Shown: positions 11,012-24,261, counted from the stretch's first letter. The stretch is DNA of 64,000 bases from Haemaphysalis longicornis (GCA_013339765.2 CM023457.1:51671745-51735744), one strand, 5' to 3'. The notes: a model not told the origin generated them from the sequence alone. Translations and numbers: made by a program.

Positions 11012-12270
11012 AGTACCCTGTCCTTGTGGGCTACTCTCTAGTGACACGAATGGGGGCAACACGACTTGACTTATTTGTCATATCACCGTGGGGTTGTACA
11101 CAATTCTGAACTCCCGTCTGCTGTCAATGCATTGGTTTCTATCGGTGGCGTGTGGCTATGGAAACGGTTGGAACCTCGTTTTTAATAGAGCTGTCCCGAA
11201 ATAAATTGAATTAAGGAAGTGTGCTAAACTACTGCGTATACCCACGCGAAGTGTTATCTCAGTATGTGTGATGGCTAGTAGGTGTGATGGTAGGCACAAC
11301 ATCACTCACAGTTTCATAATAAATAACATGGGCTCCTGCAGGAGGCGTGTGGTTACGGAAAAACGCAAGAGATGTGGCGGCGCTATTGAAACGCGCGAAA
11401 ATTGAACTGAATTTCAGTTCGTTAGGGGTCTAATTTAAAAACACCGCTCGCCTTTTTTTATGTTTGTGAGGAGAAAATTCTGAACATTTGTTTTTGGACA
11501 GTTGTTGGCCAGCATTTGTAAGCAAAAACGAATTGGATATATGCAGGGGATGAATAGGTATTCAGAAACCTCAAAAACACGGATTCTTCCAAATAGGTGG
11601 CTGTTATAAAAATATCTCGTAAAATACTCTTGAGACACTTGCATCCGTTAACTATATATCAACAAAAACTTGTTCGATATTTCAACAGATCTGCAATCAA
11701 AAGAAAAATTCGTGGAAAAAGCTTTTACAGCTGTTCCCTTTTTCAGGGGCGTAGTTTCTCAACAATTGAGCCATGTTGAGCTCCTACATCATAATGGGAA
11801 TGTGTTCCTGAAATCTGGAGCCTCTAGCAGTTTGGCTTGGCGTTCACATCACCTGTGAGGCCTTTTCGTCGCAGGGAAAAAAATCCTTCCAATTGGTTTT
11901 GTGCACTTGATTGAGTAGCATTTACAACAAAAATCAATGGGATGTGCCAGTCAGCGCGACATAATTTGGTGAATGTTAAAACACAGCCAATTTGCTCCGA
12001 AATGCCGATTTGCATCATTAGTGTTGGTTAGCGAAAAAAACGTAAAACCACTTTTTAGAGGTTCTTATACGGGTTACATATGTCAGCAAAAGGCACTTCG
12101 ATATCTTCACGGGTGAGCGAGATTGACGCGAATTTGCGAAAACACATTTTCTCTTTTTTCTCTGTTAGGGACACAATTTCCGAAAATCCCTCCTTAGTGT
12201 GCCTCTACGCCATGATAAAAATGTACTCCCGAAGTTTCAAGTCTCAAGGCGCAGTAGCTTTGGCTGGGCT
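11012..12270. other. No gene seen
   Basis: A/T-rich unique DNA. Short open frames only, without domain or signal features. No inverted ends or tRNA-like boxes noted. Confidence 0.4.
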
Positions 12271-12278
12271 TTGATGAA

Positions 12279-12495
12279 TCAGTCAGTCAGTCAGTCAGTC
12301 AGTCAGTCAGTCAGTCAGTCAGTCAGCTCAGTCCAGTCCGGTCGTCTTCTGAAGAAGTCGGGACTACTAGGGACTGACTGACTGACTGACTGACTTCATT
12401 TTATAGGTATAGATTAAGTGACTGGCGTGAGATCCTTGATGGCCGCTACTGCAGCTTCTCACAACCCCAGTAGTCCCGACGACTTCTTCAGAACA
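12279..12495. repeat. (CAGT)n tracts around a dispersed inverted repeat
   Basis: (AGTC)n runs at 12279-12326 and again at 12371-12395. Between them is TTCTGAAGAAGTCGGGACTA, and its inverted counterpart with a 3-base insertion (TAGTCCCGACGACTTCTTCA) lies near 12470-12490. The whole could fold back on itself. It may be the remnant of an element with a CAGT tail; the Ruka copy at 47.6 kb carries a related TGAC tract. Confidence 0.6.
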
Positions 12496-14930
12496 CGAAG
12501 TCTTGTCACTGGTAACTCAGTAGCGCAGTGCGCAGAATAATGCGCTTAAATTTGCGCCCAAACGTTCGTGGTTGCATCGGATATTTTTCTGGAAACCCTG
12601 CTTTTAGAGATTCGGTACCGATTAAATAGTACTGCGAATGTCCTTGCTTTGCACAAGCTCTACAGAAACAAATTCGCGTGCTTGGAGCGGTGTGCGAACA
12701 ACCACCCGCACTATTTTCTATTCAATTTCGGCTTCAGTTGGCGTTAGAAGTTGTTGCGTTCGTTGGCTTTATAGTCTAGAGCGGCTTTGAACATAACCGG
12801 TGACGCAGTGGGTTAAAAAAAATCCCGATCATAACCGAGTGGGAAGGTCAGTGTCACTCGCAAAGCTGAACTATGACGTCGTTCGTTTAACCACTTTCGC
12901 CCTTGCGATCTGACAGAACGCTTGAGTGAACGCAACCAGGTCACGAAACAAGTCGCACGAATAGAAAGGGCGCTAGGTTTAACCGTTCCCATTGCCGGCG
13001 GCTGAGCTTAGGCATGTCAGGACAGGACACTGTGGCCTGGCTGGCGGTGATAAGAACAGAGGTCTGCGGGGGAAGGAGGGCGAGGGTGCATGGAGGTGAC
13101 AGAATTGGCACAGGTGCAGCTTTCGTTTTGTGTGCGCCACGCCGACTATAGTGTTCGTTGATGCTCCTCTCGCGACGCTCCGTGCCCTGTGGATTGCGTA
13201 ACGCATCTCGGGCCACCATGCAAGCGCTCTGAACGGTGTCACTGCTCGTAGTAGTAGTAGTGATTCGTTTGGAAAAGGAAAAGAAATGGACTGGGTATAA
13301 TTTTGAGCCCATCTGGGGGCTCGTAGTATTTATGCATAAATATACAACTCGGCCAGTTTCACATTGGAACATTTTCATACCTTACTGTAACGATTGCGGA
13401 GAAGGAGTTCTCCGACCTCATCACTGTGATGATGATGATGAGGATGTTGTGCAAGCCACCATGGTCTCGTATCTGCGAGGAAGATGCCGCCTGTAGCCTT
13501 GCTTACGCAATATCATGGATCAGAAGCATCCGGGCATCAATAAATGGGCGTGGGAAAAAGACCTCGCAGGGAACGGGGATCCAGTTCCCACTCAGTGCCT
13601 TAAACCGCTCCAGTTAAGATAAATAGCTCCACTGCCTACGTAAATTTCGGCACGCGACTGGCACCAGCCACAGTGCAGCTTAGCTAGTTCTCCTCCTTCC
13701 AAGAGCGAGAAGTGGAGGATGAAGGGAGGGTATGAACGTAGGCAAGTGGAAAGGAGTGGAAAGCAAGTGGAAAGGCTGGAATAAAGGCTCAGCTGGAAGC
13801 CCTGCGCTGGGCCCCGAGGGCTATAACAGTCGAGGAAGGGTGGAGGGGGCGGGCACATTCCGGTGCGATGCTGCGGCCAGCTCGGAGAGAAAAGGATGCG
13901 GAGGATGACAGCGAGGATGAGAAGGAGGATGAGGAAGGGATGGACCGCATAAGTCTGCGCGAGCATGCATGCATTCACGCAAGTAGCTGGTGCCCTCTCT
14001 CCGCGGCGGAGCTCGAGCTGTTCCCGAGGGCGAGTCGGCGCTAAATTTAGGCTTCGTGCCGTTTTATTTCCGGACACCTCGCGGAGCCTGCAGCGCCCGC
14101 GTCTATACTCCGCACACTGCTCTCTCGTGTTGCTCCCCCATCCCGGTTGGCTCCCCCTCCACCACCTACCTCTTCCACGCCGTTCGGTAGTAGCATGAAG
14201 AGAAGAGGGCGCACGGTAGAGCCTTGGAGAACGCCCCTCGAAAGGGAGGGCTGCGGAACCCAGTTGCGACGATGTTTGCTGAATGTAGGCGCGTGGGCTG
14301 CGTGCGGCTGTTTGTTCGCGTATGCATCAGTGGAAGGGGCCCGCGGTTCACTTTCCTTCTCCCCCTCTATCTTGGCTGTGTTCCTTGCCCGCTCACCCCT
14401 CCTGCCGGGCCTCTCTGTCTTTCGCGGACGACACTCGGCATCTAAACAGGGTCGCAAGCATTCCTGATGAGGACGCGACCTGCGAGCAGATGCGGTATAA
14501 GAAGCTAGGGTACCGGGTTCCTAAACAAATGTTTGCTCGCACTTGAAGCAAGGGCGCGTCCTTTGAGCGATGCCGCCGAGACAGCGGCCGGCTGCAACGG
14601 CAACGGGCTAAGCTGAACAGGACGTTTTCCATGCGGTGGCAGTTTGAACGGTACGAGTTAGAATTGTCTGTACAGTCCGCCTCATCGTGACGCGGTCGGA
14701 TGGTGGGGTTGCTGAGAGGGATGTGAGTGACGGTCATCCTCTTCCACGTCGGAGGATGAGGAGCTAACGATGCGCGTGCACTCATTGAGCGACCTGGCAA
14801 TCTACTGAGCGGAACGGCATTCTGAAAAGGCTGCGCTTGCCACGCGCCCCGACGGGCAATTCATAATATTATGCAATGCCTCGCTTGAATGCGACCCTGA
14901 ACCTGCGTCCCCGGCGATGTCCGCATGCAC
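12496..14930. other. No gene seen; GC-rich 13.7-14.5 kb
   Basis: Open frames up to about 160 codons occur on both strands between 12.9 and 14.8 kb, overlapping and low in complexity (Ser/Pro/Arg-rich, or Val runs from GTA repeats). A (GAT)n run lies at about 13426-13444. No recognisable product, promoter or splice structure. Confidence 0.35.
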
Positions 14931-15048
14931 TACCCACGTGGGGGATTGGCCAGGAATCTCCTCGTCTTCCTTGGCCAACGGGGGAGATCGGCGCGCGCTG
15001 CCTGGCCGCTGACATGGCCTATACCCACTGGGGGATTGGCCAGGAATC
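14931..15048. repeat. Direct repeat with 90-bp spacing
   Basis: A block with GGGGGATTGGCCAGGAATC occurs at 14931-14958 (preceded by TACCCACGTG) and at 15021-15048 (preceded by ATACCCACTG). A half-match (CTTGGCCAACGGGGGAGATC) lies between. This is either a decayed tandem repeat or a pair of related protein-binding sites. Confidence 0.7.
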
Positions 15049-15075
15049 GGGCGTGAGAAGGGCTAATGCACCCGC

Positions 15076-15800
15076 TTAAAGGAGTACTGACACGAAATTT
15101 CAAAGCTGAGACCCTCCGCACTTTTGAAGTTCCTTTTTCGTCTGGCCGCAAGTGATGTCGCATTTCAATTCAGTTCAGTTTAATATTTTACTTAAAGAAA
15201 TAAGCGAACGACCTCCTGCCGATAAAGTCAAAACCAACGAAGTTTGCTTGCTAACACAAACGCTTTTTCTTTCACTTTTATGTGACCTAAGGAGTCAGTA
15301 TTTACTGCGTCAACGGACCAACCTGTATCCCGCGCGCTCGTACGTTTGTATGCGCGACATTCCTTTAGTTTGTCAGTACCTTCCAGATGCAACTTATTAG
15401 GGCGAAATTTTTATATGGACGGCTCATTAGTGAAAACAAATTCTCCGGGCACTTAAAGGGGCCCTTGAAATCTTTTTTTCAACTTTTTTATATCCTAAAT
15501 GCTTTCAAAGCGTAATCAACAAACGCAGTCAGTACTTAAAAAAAGGGGTCATAAAGAACCTCAGCCAAAAATTACTGTTCTTTGCAACGGCGCCGAAGGC
15601 CGGCCCACCGAGGCACGACGTCACTGCGCGGCCCAGCCGGTAGCCAATGGTCGGCGGGTAAAGACGAAGCAGACGACAGCGGAGCGAGCGACGTCGGAGG
15701 AGGTGGCGCTTGCGCGCAAAATACAAGCTCCAAAGGGCGGCCGACCAATATGGCGGCTCCGGGACGTCAGGGCCTTTCCTTAGCTTTTCTTTCCTCCATG
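15076..15800. repeat. Probable dispersed repeats beginning with TTAAAG
   Basis: Two sub-blocks open with TTAAAGGAGTACTGACACG (15076) and TTAAAGGGGCCCTTGAAATC (15453). Such TTAAAG-led starts are, from memory, frequent at ixodid repeat ends. The second block runs into a GC-rich tail containing AATATGGCGGCTCCG. I could not define the far ends, so the boundaries are tentative. Confidence 0.35.
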
Positions 15801-15829
15801 GCTACAACTCTCTAATAGGTTTCACAAAA

Positions 15830-16060
15830 CGACGATGATGATGATACGCGGAGGCACATCCAAGCGCCCCACAAGAAAGAAACGCTTCCCGTGGTCGGAT
15901 TCGACCCTGGTGTCCCTCGCGTTACGAAGCGGACGTTTACTCGACTGCGTCATTCCGACACATTCGAAGCAGTTCGGTTTTCGGACTTTTAACTCGGGTC
16001 GCGTGGGGCAAAGGTTCGCGTTTTAACCGTCTTTCTCTTAAAAAGGGGGCAATTTTCTGT
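15830..16060 (-). mobile_element. tRNA-like composite repeat (family C), copy 1
   Basis: It aligns with 21255-21480 and partly with 35625-35875. Shared pieces in order are a CGTGGTCGGATTCGACCCTG tRNA-like block (B box on the minus strand), a GAAGCAGTTCGGTTTTCGGA block, an ACTCGGGT..GTGGGGCA block and a CTTTCTCTTAAAAAGGGGGC end. A (GAT)n run (about 15832-15843) lies at the 3' side of the tRNA orientation and may be its tail. Confidence 0.65.
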
Positions 16061-16479
16061 AGCGGGCAACACCAGCGCTGGTTTCTTCGCACAATAGGGT
16101 TTTCGCCTTAAAATCTAGCGTTGTTGACCGCCCATAGCGGGTGGCTCCAAAAGTCCTCGCGGAGCGCATAACGGGGAGAGAGCACGTGACGGCGCGTGAA
16201 GAGAACAGCTGCACCCTTGCCACAGAGAATGTTTATTCTAGGAAGTAATGGGACAGTGGCTGCGTTATTGTGGGAAGATAACGAACTTCCTTTCACTCGC
16301 ATCAAAAAAGGCGGGCGCGAAGGGCAGATGAACGTACACAGGCATGTCGAAATCGAGGCGTTCTTGGCGATGAACTGGTTCTGCGTTAAACATGTATACA
16401 TTCTGTAACTATATGTCTGAAAGGTCAGAGTTGATTCAGCAGCGCGAAGATGTAGTTATAAGTGCTCGGGGTTAACACC

Positions 16480-16501
16480 CTCGGCTGATTGATCAGCCGA
16501 G
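16480..16501. repeat. Perfect 10-bp-arm palindrome
   Basis: CTCGGCTGAT (16480-16489) and ATCAGCCGAG (16492-16501) are separated by two bases. Isolated palindrome; no adjacent gene. Confidence 0.8.
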
Positions 16502-16791
16502 CCGGCGCGATTCCTGTCGTCTGCGGTGGTTATGCACGACCTGCCTGCCGTCAGAACGAACATGCGAATGTCCTGTGAAATGTGCGAAATGCTGTCGTCT
16601 GCACTGCATATGTCCGCCGTCTTGTCAACGCGAATAAACGAAGCCGGACTCCAATGAAGGCCACATACAAGTGTGGTTTATTAAAAATAGTGGGTTGTTA
16701 AAGATTACAATGACACCAATGTTGTAGCAAACTTCAAACAAATAATGTAGACGTTAAGGAAAAGGAATGAAGCACTGCCGATTATCCTGTC

Positions 16792-17110
16792 ACTTTTTGG
16801 TGACGTCTATATGACGTCATAGGTTCTTGTTTGTGATTGGGCAGGTTGCAGTGCGCCTTTAGCTCTTTTTTATCGTATCATTTTAATGCTACCGTGCAGG
16901 TAAACACAGCTGGTAATTATTCTTTTAGTACTGGCCCATATTACGTCACTCCTGCCTATATTACGTCACTGTAGCGCGAAATTTGAAAGTTCACTCCATT
17001 TTTCTTGCGCCTTGTTTTAACAAAACATCTTTCGTGGCTAGAATGGAGCTGAGTGCGTTACCAAGGGCTACTGATTTCAAATTAAACAAGATTGTTTCTT
17101 GTCTGCTTGG
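16792..17110 (+). repeat. Dispersed repeat family D, copy 1
   Basis: It aligns over about 320 bp with the reverse complement of 58505-58850. Shared anchors are a CTATATGACGTCAT region, TATCGTATCA, TTTTAGTACT, ATTACGTCACT, GTAGCGCGAAATTTGAA and a GTTACCAAGG..ATTAAACA end. It contains several CRE-like (TGACGT) motifs conserved in both copies. No coding frame; ends not well defined. Confidence 0.75.
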
Positions 17111-17813
17111 CCCCTTCAAAGAATCATAACAGTAAAAACAAAGCGTCAACACTTCAGACGTCAAGCAAAGCCAAGTAATAGAACAAGAAATAACGAACGC
17201 ATACATAACGACACAACGTTGGTTACGAGCCGTAACTGTCAACCGGGCGCTGACGGGCGTGAAATTTACAGGTTGGAGAATCGTTGTCGTCGAGCTATTA
17301 GAGCGCGCCTCGCGCTTGGGGTTTTACGGCCGTCTGGATCGCGTCGCGTACGCGCTGCTGCGGCTACGTAACTGCACGCCTTTATTTCCTACTGCTTCGT
17401 TCGTATAGACTCCGCGGATTGTTTCTTTCGTGTCTTGCCTCTGAGTCGTTCTCGCTCTGAGTGTTCCAAGCACCAGTCAAGAAACAACTGTTAACGTTGT
17501 ATTCTTTTTTTTTTTCTGTTCGGTTATTTCGGGTCGTATGCTGACGTGAATAAGTTCCTGAGCTGGAAAGAAAGAAAAACGCTAGGGGCAATTTTTGCAC
17601 TTGTGTACAACGGGTGTAGCGGAACAAAAATTGAAGAAAGCAATTAAAGAAAACAGCAGAAAACGATAAAGAGGCGATGGTATGAATGCGGAGTAAACTG
17701 TAAATAGTTCACTGAGATGTACACGTACGACTAAAGTGGACTTAATGTTTTAGATTTAGCTGGGAAGGCGGAAATAAATAACTGGGGACGGGGTAAGGCG
17801 GTGCGCTGTGGGT

Positions 17814-17818
<5 letters not shown>
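17111..17818. other. No gene seen
   Basis: Unique A/T-leaning DNA with T-runs. Short open frames lack features. It runs up to the (CT)n microsatellite. Confidence 0.4.

Positions 17819-17896
<78 letters not shown>
17819..17896. repeat. (CT)n microsatellite, 78 bp, uninterrupted
   Basis: An uninterrupted CT dinucleotide run. The apparent Arg-Glu repeat reading frame on the minus strand is just this repeat. Its purity suggests a young, length-variable tract. Confidence 0.98.
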
Positions 17897-17899
<3 letters not shown>

Positions 17900-20800
17900 G
17901 CATACGTAGCACTATTTTCTTGTCGTTGCCTGTGATGTATTTCCGCAATACTTCTTTGCTGTTAACCTTGCTTTGGTACGGCCTCGGTCGCAGCATGCCG
18001 CTGTTAAAGGTACACTGATGTGAGTGTAAACATTATCTTACCCATTATACTTTCTTTTCTTTTTTCGAACAATTTACGGGCGCTCAAAAGTTTGTTCAAG
18101 ACTGTTGTTTCCCTCGCACCAGCCTCTTGAATCTGGTGGCAAAACTACGGTATTTTCAAGTTTGCTTGACGCAATTCAGTAGGTTGCAAGCACGCCTAAT
18201 TTGCCTAAACTCTGCTTTGGGGAAGGGGGGATAAACTTTATTTTAACCAAAAATTAATTACACGGGGACCATGGCGGTGAGGAGTCCCCTTAGTGCACAA
18301 GTCACGCTGTGTGAACAAAGAGTTGGTATTAAAGACAAGCGACGTAACAACGGAGATGGGGGATGCAGGGGAGACGTGACTAGAGATAGTATAGTAGGAG
18401 AAACTATAGTCTAACCTTAACATGGGTTACAAAAGTGGCGTGTGCCGGACACAATGTGCTCCACGCCTCGATGCATCAATGTCAGCGTTCTCACTGAGGG
18501 CGGCAACAAAGTAGTCAACGCGCCGACTGGATGCTTGTGAACAGAAATGGCTGACTATGTAAGAATAGACGGTCGTAACCTTTCGCTCGCGTCTGCTGGC
18601 TTTTGTCGGCGCGCCCTTCGTGACGCATTTGCTTGCCCTTGTCTATTACCGTCGTGTAGGAGTGTTTGGGGGGAAAGAAATTTCTGTTACTAAGCGCGAA
18701 GTCTCAGGTTTTTCTGCTGCAGTGACGGCGTTGAAAATGCCTGAGTGTTGGCGTTGCGCGCTCCCCGTTAGAAAACTCAACTAAATCCAATTCAATCCAA
18801 TCCAATCCGTTGCCCAAACACGCTTCACGTTAAAAAGAACTCGGCCTTGCGCTGTAGAAGCCGTACCGCAGTAGGCATAGCATCTCTGATAGCAGGTACA
18901 TTTAGTTTTGCTTCGTCGTGGTTTTAAGGAATGTCCAAGAGTAACATTCAGTACTACCAGTACTGAATGTTCATGTCACGGAGGAAAAATATACATCACT
19001 ACCACTATAATCGGCCGGAACCGCGGTGAATATGAATGCGACCACTATGGGTATATTTTGCTTGGTTTGCCATAATGCTTATGTCGTCATAACCGCCGTC
19101 GTCATCGGATTTGGCCATTCTCGCCTCGACTTCCCTTCACACACACACAAAAAAAAAACAGCCTTGACGCGGATGCTTCCACATGGACACAACTCAGAAT
19201 TCCGCCCCAGATCTAAAACGATGGTAACTATAATCATGATGATGATGAGCGATTTTCCCCCTTTGTGTCAAGGCGCTGGCGTGTGTCGACCGAACAATGT
19301 TCCGCACTTAAAGACGAGAAATCGGAAAATAATTCCGTCGGTATTTTGCTTTTTCTTTCGGTTCAGCCGGGTTAGTAATGCGATCCTTCGCTGATATCGA
19401 TGCGTCGGGGGCGAAATGTGTGATGCGAGGGCGAAGCTCATTTTCGCGTGAGAGAAAATCACCGCTCGGGAAGCGGTGTTCCTCGAGGCCTTCCCTTTGG
19501 GCCACTCCGATTGATCGGCGCTGGCTAGCCCGCCGGACGTGCAGTCTGAGGTCTTCTATTGAACGCTAAATTGCGTACATATTTGTACAGCAGAGACAAA
19601 ACGAACTGCGGACTGGTGTACTCGGGTAACCCGCGCCCTCTGCAGCTGAGCAGTGGGATCGAAGAAGGCTAAACTTCTGGGCTTTCTGGCCGCGACATAT
19701 GCGTGACCGTGCGCATTAATCGCCCATTGCCGGAGGCGCCTTGCACCGTATATCCCACCATTGTCCCTGATGAATGCCGCCCCCTAGTGAAAAGCGGGTG
19801 ATGGTGATGATGACGGGGTTACGATGGTGATGTCGTGGCATACGTCCGAACGTACGTATACGGTCAAATGTTTTGTTAGGAAGCGGACATACGTCATTTT
19901 TGTGGGGAAAAGAAAAACTGACAGCGCTGTTTGCAAATCTCGAAGTACTATTTTGATGCTATATGTACAGTCATGGACTGATGAAACACGAACACAAAAA
20001 TATGAACCAGAATGCGCTTACAGCGCGATTTCTTTCCGTGCAAGTGACATTGTCGCGTGGCTTTATAACAGTAGCAACGATTATTGAAAATGTGTTTTTT
20101 TTAATATTCCACCAGCAAGCTATTATTTGATCTCCACTATTCGTATTCATTGATTTTGCGTGTTCTGGTTCATATTTTCGTGTTCTCATTTCATTTGTCG
20201 ATGACTGTACTCGCCCGCATAATTAGTGCGCCAGTAGGAGAGCACGCAGATGACAACCCTTGCCGAAGAGAAAGCATACACTCTGCGCTTACAAAAATGG
20301 CGGTGTTCAATAAAAGACAAAGGCTGAATTTGAATATCGAATGGAAGTTCGCTCAAAGACAGTGCCACTTTTCTAAGAGAAGTCCATTTCGCGGGCCCGC
20401 GTATACGAGACCTCGTTTTCGATCGAGCCGGCGTAGCCATCGCTTCGTATCATTCACAGTGCAGATCGTCTGCTGCAGCAACGACGCGCTGTCGTCTGCT
20501 CTCGACGACGTCTCGCTGGCTGCAACAAGCATCACCGACGGCAGTCGCGCGGTTTTCTTCGAGAGATAACGGGACAGCAGTCGATTGTTCTCCTGCTTGC
20601 GTTGTGACGTCCGTGGGACGGGGCAAAAAAAAAATGGGAGAGAAAGACCCGTTTCTGTTTTCTTTCCTCCTTCATTCCTCTCGATTTATCTTCTGTCTTT
20701 CGGTGACGGCTTCCCCCCGAACTCTCCGCTTCGCGGCTTCCGAGTGAAGGGCGCAGATGTCACGCTCCGCGATGATTGCATGCGTCGGTTCCTGTCAAAT

Positions 20801-21254
20801 AAAAGCCGTTGTCCGCGTGCGCGTGCGATAAGCGAAAGGACAGAAAAGGGGGGCAGAATGGAGGGATTGTCGTCAGAACGGTTTGCTGAAGTGGCTGTAA
20901 AGGCTTTCGTCGCTCTCCCCCACCCGCCCTCCAAGTGCAACTCTGGGGGGTTGTCTTTATTCTAGTCTCTTTTATCTCGCCTGCGTAGCAACCCGCTTCG
21001 CGTTTGGATTGTGGGCGAACGTATCTGTCGTACTTGAGGTGGTCGTACTTATGTGCGCAATAATCCTGCCCATTTTGCGTGCATTTTTTGCTTCTTTTGA
21101 GAACGCTTGCTACCTCTTGCGGGTCGATACTGTGGTCGGGGCTGCTGCTGGAGAGGCGCTCTAGTTTTAAAGGGAAGCTTTCTATGCCTGACGTCGCTGA
21201 TGGTGACGTTACACCGAAGTGTACTGCAGGAAAGCCAACCAACACAATGCGCAT
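17897..21254. other. No gene seen; scattered simple sequence and one hairpin
   Basis: It includes a TCCAATCCAATCC run near 18789-18810, a perfect hairpin at 18943-18971, short (GAT) runs near 19237 and 19800, and a GC-rich patch at about 20380-20540. Open frames up to 164 codons on both strands overlap without recognisable content. Confidence 0.35.
18943..18971. repeat. Perfect hairpin, 13-bp arms
   Basis: AACATTCAGTACT (18943-18955) and AGTACTGAATGTT (18959-18971) are exact inverted copies with a 3-base loop. The stem is too short for a typical miRNA precursor unless pairing extends outward, which it does not clearly do. Confidence 0.85.
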
Positions 21255-21480
21255 CTACAAAGGTACGTCAAGTGCCTCAAGAAAAAAAAAAAAAAAAAAC
21301 GTTTCCAGTGGTCGGAATCGAACCTGGGCACCTTGCGTTTTGAAGCCGACGTCTAACCGATCGGGCCATTGAGACTCAGTTGAAGCAGTTTGTATTTTGG
21401 ACTTTGATTTTGACTCAGGTAGCACGGGAGAGAGCTTCGAGTATTCGCCATCCTTCTCTTAAAAAGGGGGCTTTGATTTT
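21255..21480 (-). mobile_element. tRNA-like composite repeat (family C), copy 2 with intact A and B boxes
   Basis: On the minus strand, TGGCCCGATCGGTTAGACG fits a Pol III A box and AGGTTCGATTCCGACC fits a B box, spaced as in a tRNA (about 21300-21372). The anticodon stem does not fold well, so it is tRNA-derived, not a working tRNA. A 16-base A-run at 21284-21299 on the plus strand (T-run on the minus) follows the tRNA-like 3' side. The flank with CTTCTCTTAAAAAGGGGGC matches the copies at 16.0 and 35.8 kb. Confidence 0.7.
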
Positions 21481-24212
21481 TTTGTTCCGTGACGTTGCCA
21501 CTGCGTATGATTCGGTAAACGGGTTCACTTTGACTCGCAACCGAATTTAAAACACCGTTACGTTACAGACAGCTCCCATTTGTCGGCTGTGAGTGAACCA
21601 ATTGTTTATTGGACGCTCATCGGTGTTCTCGAGCCGAATATGACGTTTCGGTTAGAGTACATTTTGAACGCAACGCGCATCTTTAGGGCATCATACACTG
21701 TGATTGCCGAAAGTGTAGTACAGGTCCAACTTCCAAGGTACCTGTACACAAAACGAAAAAAAAGTATGAGATTGTTCCGTGGCTTAGGCTTAGGTGCCGC
21801 AGTCCGGGGAGGATAGCTCCGTCGCACCGGTGTACACTTCAGCTTACGAGCTGAGTACGTAGAGTATACGGCCTACGCGGCGCGTTCAAATATAGCAGCT
21901 TCGGAGTGGCGTGGCGCGTTCGCGAATGTAAACCGAGCAACACCGGGGGAGTCTTCACCGCGGAGGTCTCACTGCAACAGCGTGATCGCACGTGTTTCCT
22001 GCGCGCCGCTCGAGGTCCCCAGGAGCGTATCGGCTTTAATCGCCTGCTGTCTGCCACAGCGAAGACTGCTGACTGCACAGACTGCGGAGGCGGCACGTAT
22101 ACTCCGTTATCAGAAGTGTTTTACAGCTTGTAGCGCTCGAATCGGTGTCGGGGAAGGGTCTGCGCGCTGGATCGTCTGCTGCTGCGGTCGTCTGCTACCT
22201 TACCGCTTCCGGTAAGAGCATGCCTCCATATCGGCCGCCGGAACTCGGTGCCTCGACCGGCGCCGACACCAGAAGCGTCGGGTGAGCCGAGACGAAAATA
22301 GACGTGCTGTGGGCGATTGTTGTTGTACGCAGTCTGATGTGGTAGTATAATCCTTCGTTTCGCAGTATATATTTCCAAGTCGGTTTACCCTGGGTGAAAA
22401 GTTCTCTTAGGTTTGCCACGTTGAAGACAATGTTCTTCGGGCGAGGCAAACTTGGCGTCAAGGCGAGAGCAGATCTGGGGGATTCGAGGAAAGTTTTACG
22501 TGAAAATAGTGGGCACGGCTGTTGTATTGCCTGGTCAGCCGAATTATGGCGCGACTTCGGTCGGGTATCGAGGGCATGCTACTACTCAAAATATGATGGC
22601 GGATTGTACGTTCCACGTTGTTAACCCGTAGGTTGATACGTTGGCTCCGTCTAGGGTATGGGTCTCCAAAATAGTGAATAAATGCGGTCATTTTTGAGCG
22701 GGAAAAAAAGAACAGCACGGTGCAGGTTTATCCCCGTACCTTAATTGTCCAGATGGTTCAGGATAATCCTGCAGGGACGTCCACTGAAAGCACTTCTTGC
22801 GTCGAGCGCAATTAACTGTACTTACTTGCAGTGTCAAGCAGTGCGTGTATCTTCCAATTCTAGCTTGTTTGTTCGCTTGACTAAAAAGGGGGGGGGGTTT
22901 TTTATTCTTGCTGCTTCTCTTTTGCATCTAATTAATTATCTCTCTGCTTCGTCCTCCTGCAGATTCATGCATCGACCGCTAGTTTAAAAAAATTATTTTA
23001 GTAAAGTGTCATGATGCTGTTTTTCTCCTTTTTTCGAAAGGTGAAAATAAACTTTCTAGGCGACTGTTTCTGTATGTTTAAAATATGGCGCGGTGTACCT
23101 CAGTAAATGTTTCCGCGCCTCGTATTTGTTTACTGCTTGTTGCAACAACAAGGACAGCTGAAAGGAGTATGTCTTCTCAAGGGAAGTTCAGTTCAATTAT
23201 ATTTTATAGGAGTATTTCGGCCTACTTCAGCGAGGTCGTTTCACATTGACATAACAAAATTTCTTCTGCAATCAATCAATCTAATCAATCAATCGAATGT
23301 CAATCAATAACCAGTCTCGAGGGCGGCCATCGATGTTCCTGCTCGTACTGCGCTCTTTAACGTCCTCAAGCACCGTTGCGGCAATTTGTAAGAGTAAAAC
23401 TTAGTCCATAAATTCCTTCCCCCAACACTATCGGAGGTTGCCCGACCTGTCTCAATCGACTTCACATTACTTCCAATTTTTTCCTGTCCAGTGACTTCAG
23501 GACTAGATAGCATACAGTAAACTTCGGATATGCAACATTTAGTGCCTCGCCACAGCTTCTCGACACCAAGCATTGGAATCTATTTTGACAGCATGAAAGC
23601 GCAGTGAAATGGCGAAAGAAGTTTCAGGAAGTTCGCCCAAGAGCTCTACGAGCAGTGCGGAGCGCACTGTAATTACATCGACCGTTGTTTACGTGTAAGC
23701 TCCGGGTGGCTGGCCGCCGCGGGGAGCGTCGCTCATCTTTCGTGCTGCTCGTTGTACGTTCTGTGTAGTTGCCCTTTTGTTGCTGCGTTGTCCGCCGTTC
23801 CGCGGGCGTCTGGACGGAGGTAAGCGTACACCGGATGTCTGCCCCTTCTTCCGCCGTTCTCCCACGGGAGCCCTGTTCACGACGTATACACACGCGCGCG
23901 CCGGCGCGTTTATGGTAAATACGCGTCGCGGGAGCTGCTAGCTTTGCGTGCGTTGCGCATTTATCTTCCACGGTCGAGGTAGACCCGTAAGCACGATGTC
24001 TCTTTGTCCGAAATAGGCGTCAGCACGTGGAAGAATGCTAGTTTGGGCGTGCTTTCGTTTTACCCTTTACGGTCGAGAAACCCGAGTGCACGTGTTTTTG
24101 GAAATAGGCGTCCACGTGAAGTATTGCTAAGTTGGGAGATCGTCGAACCACGCCACCCGGGCACGTGTGGATTGCTAGGAGTAGACGAGAGAGCGCGAGG
24201 GGGGAAGAGCGG

Positions 24213-24217
<5 letters not shown>
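21481..24217. other. No gene seen
   Basis: Unique DNA with overlapping short open frames, a G-run near 22888-22897 and decayed CAAT repeats at 23273-23308 (perhaps an old SINE or LINE tail; no SINE body is attached). No promoter or splice structure that I would defend. Confidence 0.35.

Positions 24218-24258
<41 letters not shown>
24218..24258. repeat. (GA)n microsatellite
   Basis: About 41 bp of GA dinucleotide repeats. The Arg-Glu and Ser-Leu repeat frames here are artefacts. Confidence 0.97.

Positions 24259-24261
<3 letters not shown>

Noticed and set aside
17742..17996. Arg-Glu repeat protein on the minus strand
   Set aside because: A translation of the 78-bp (CT)n microsatellite.
21300..21372. 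Possible tRNA gene (minus strand)
   Set aside because: A and B boxes are present but the anticodon stem and acceptor stem do not pair properly, and the flanks belong to a dispersed repeat. It is a tRNA-derived repeat.
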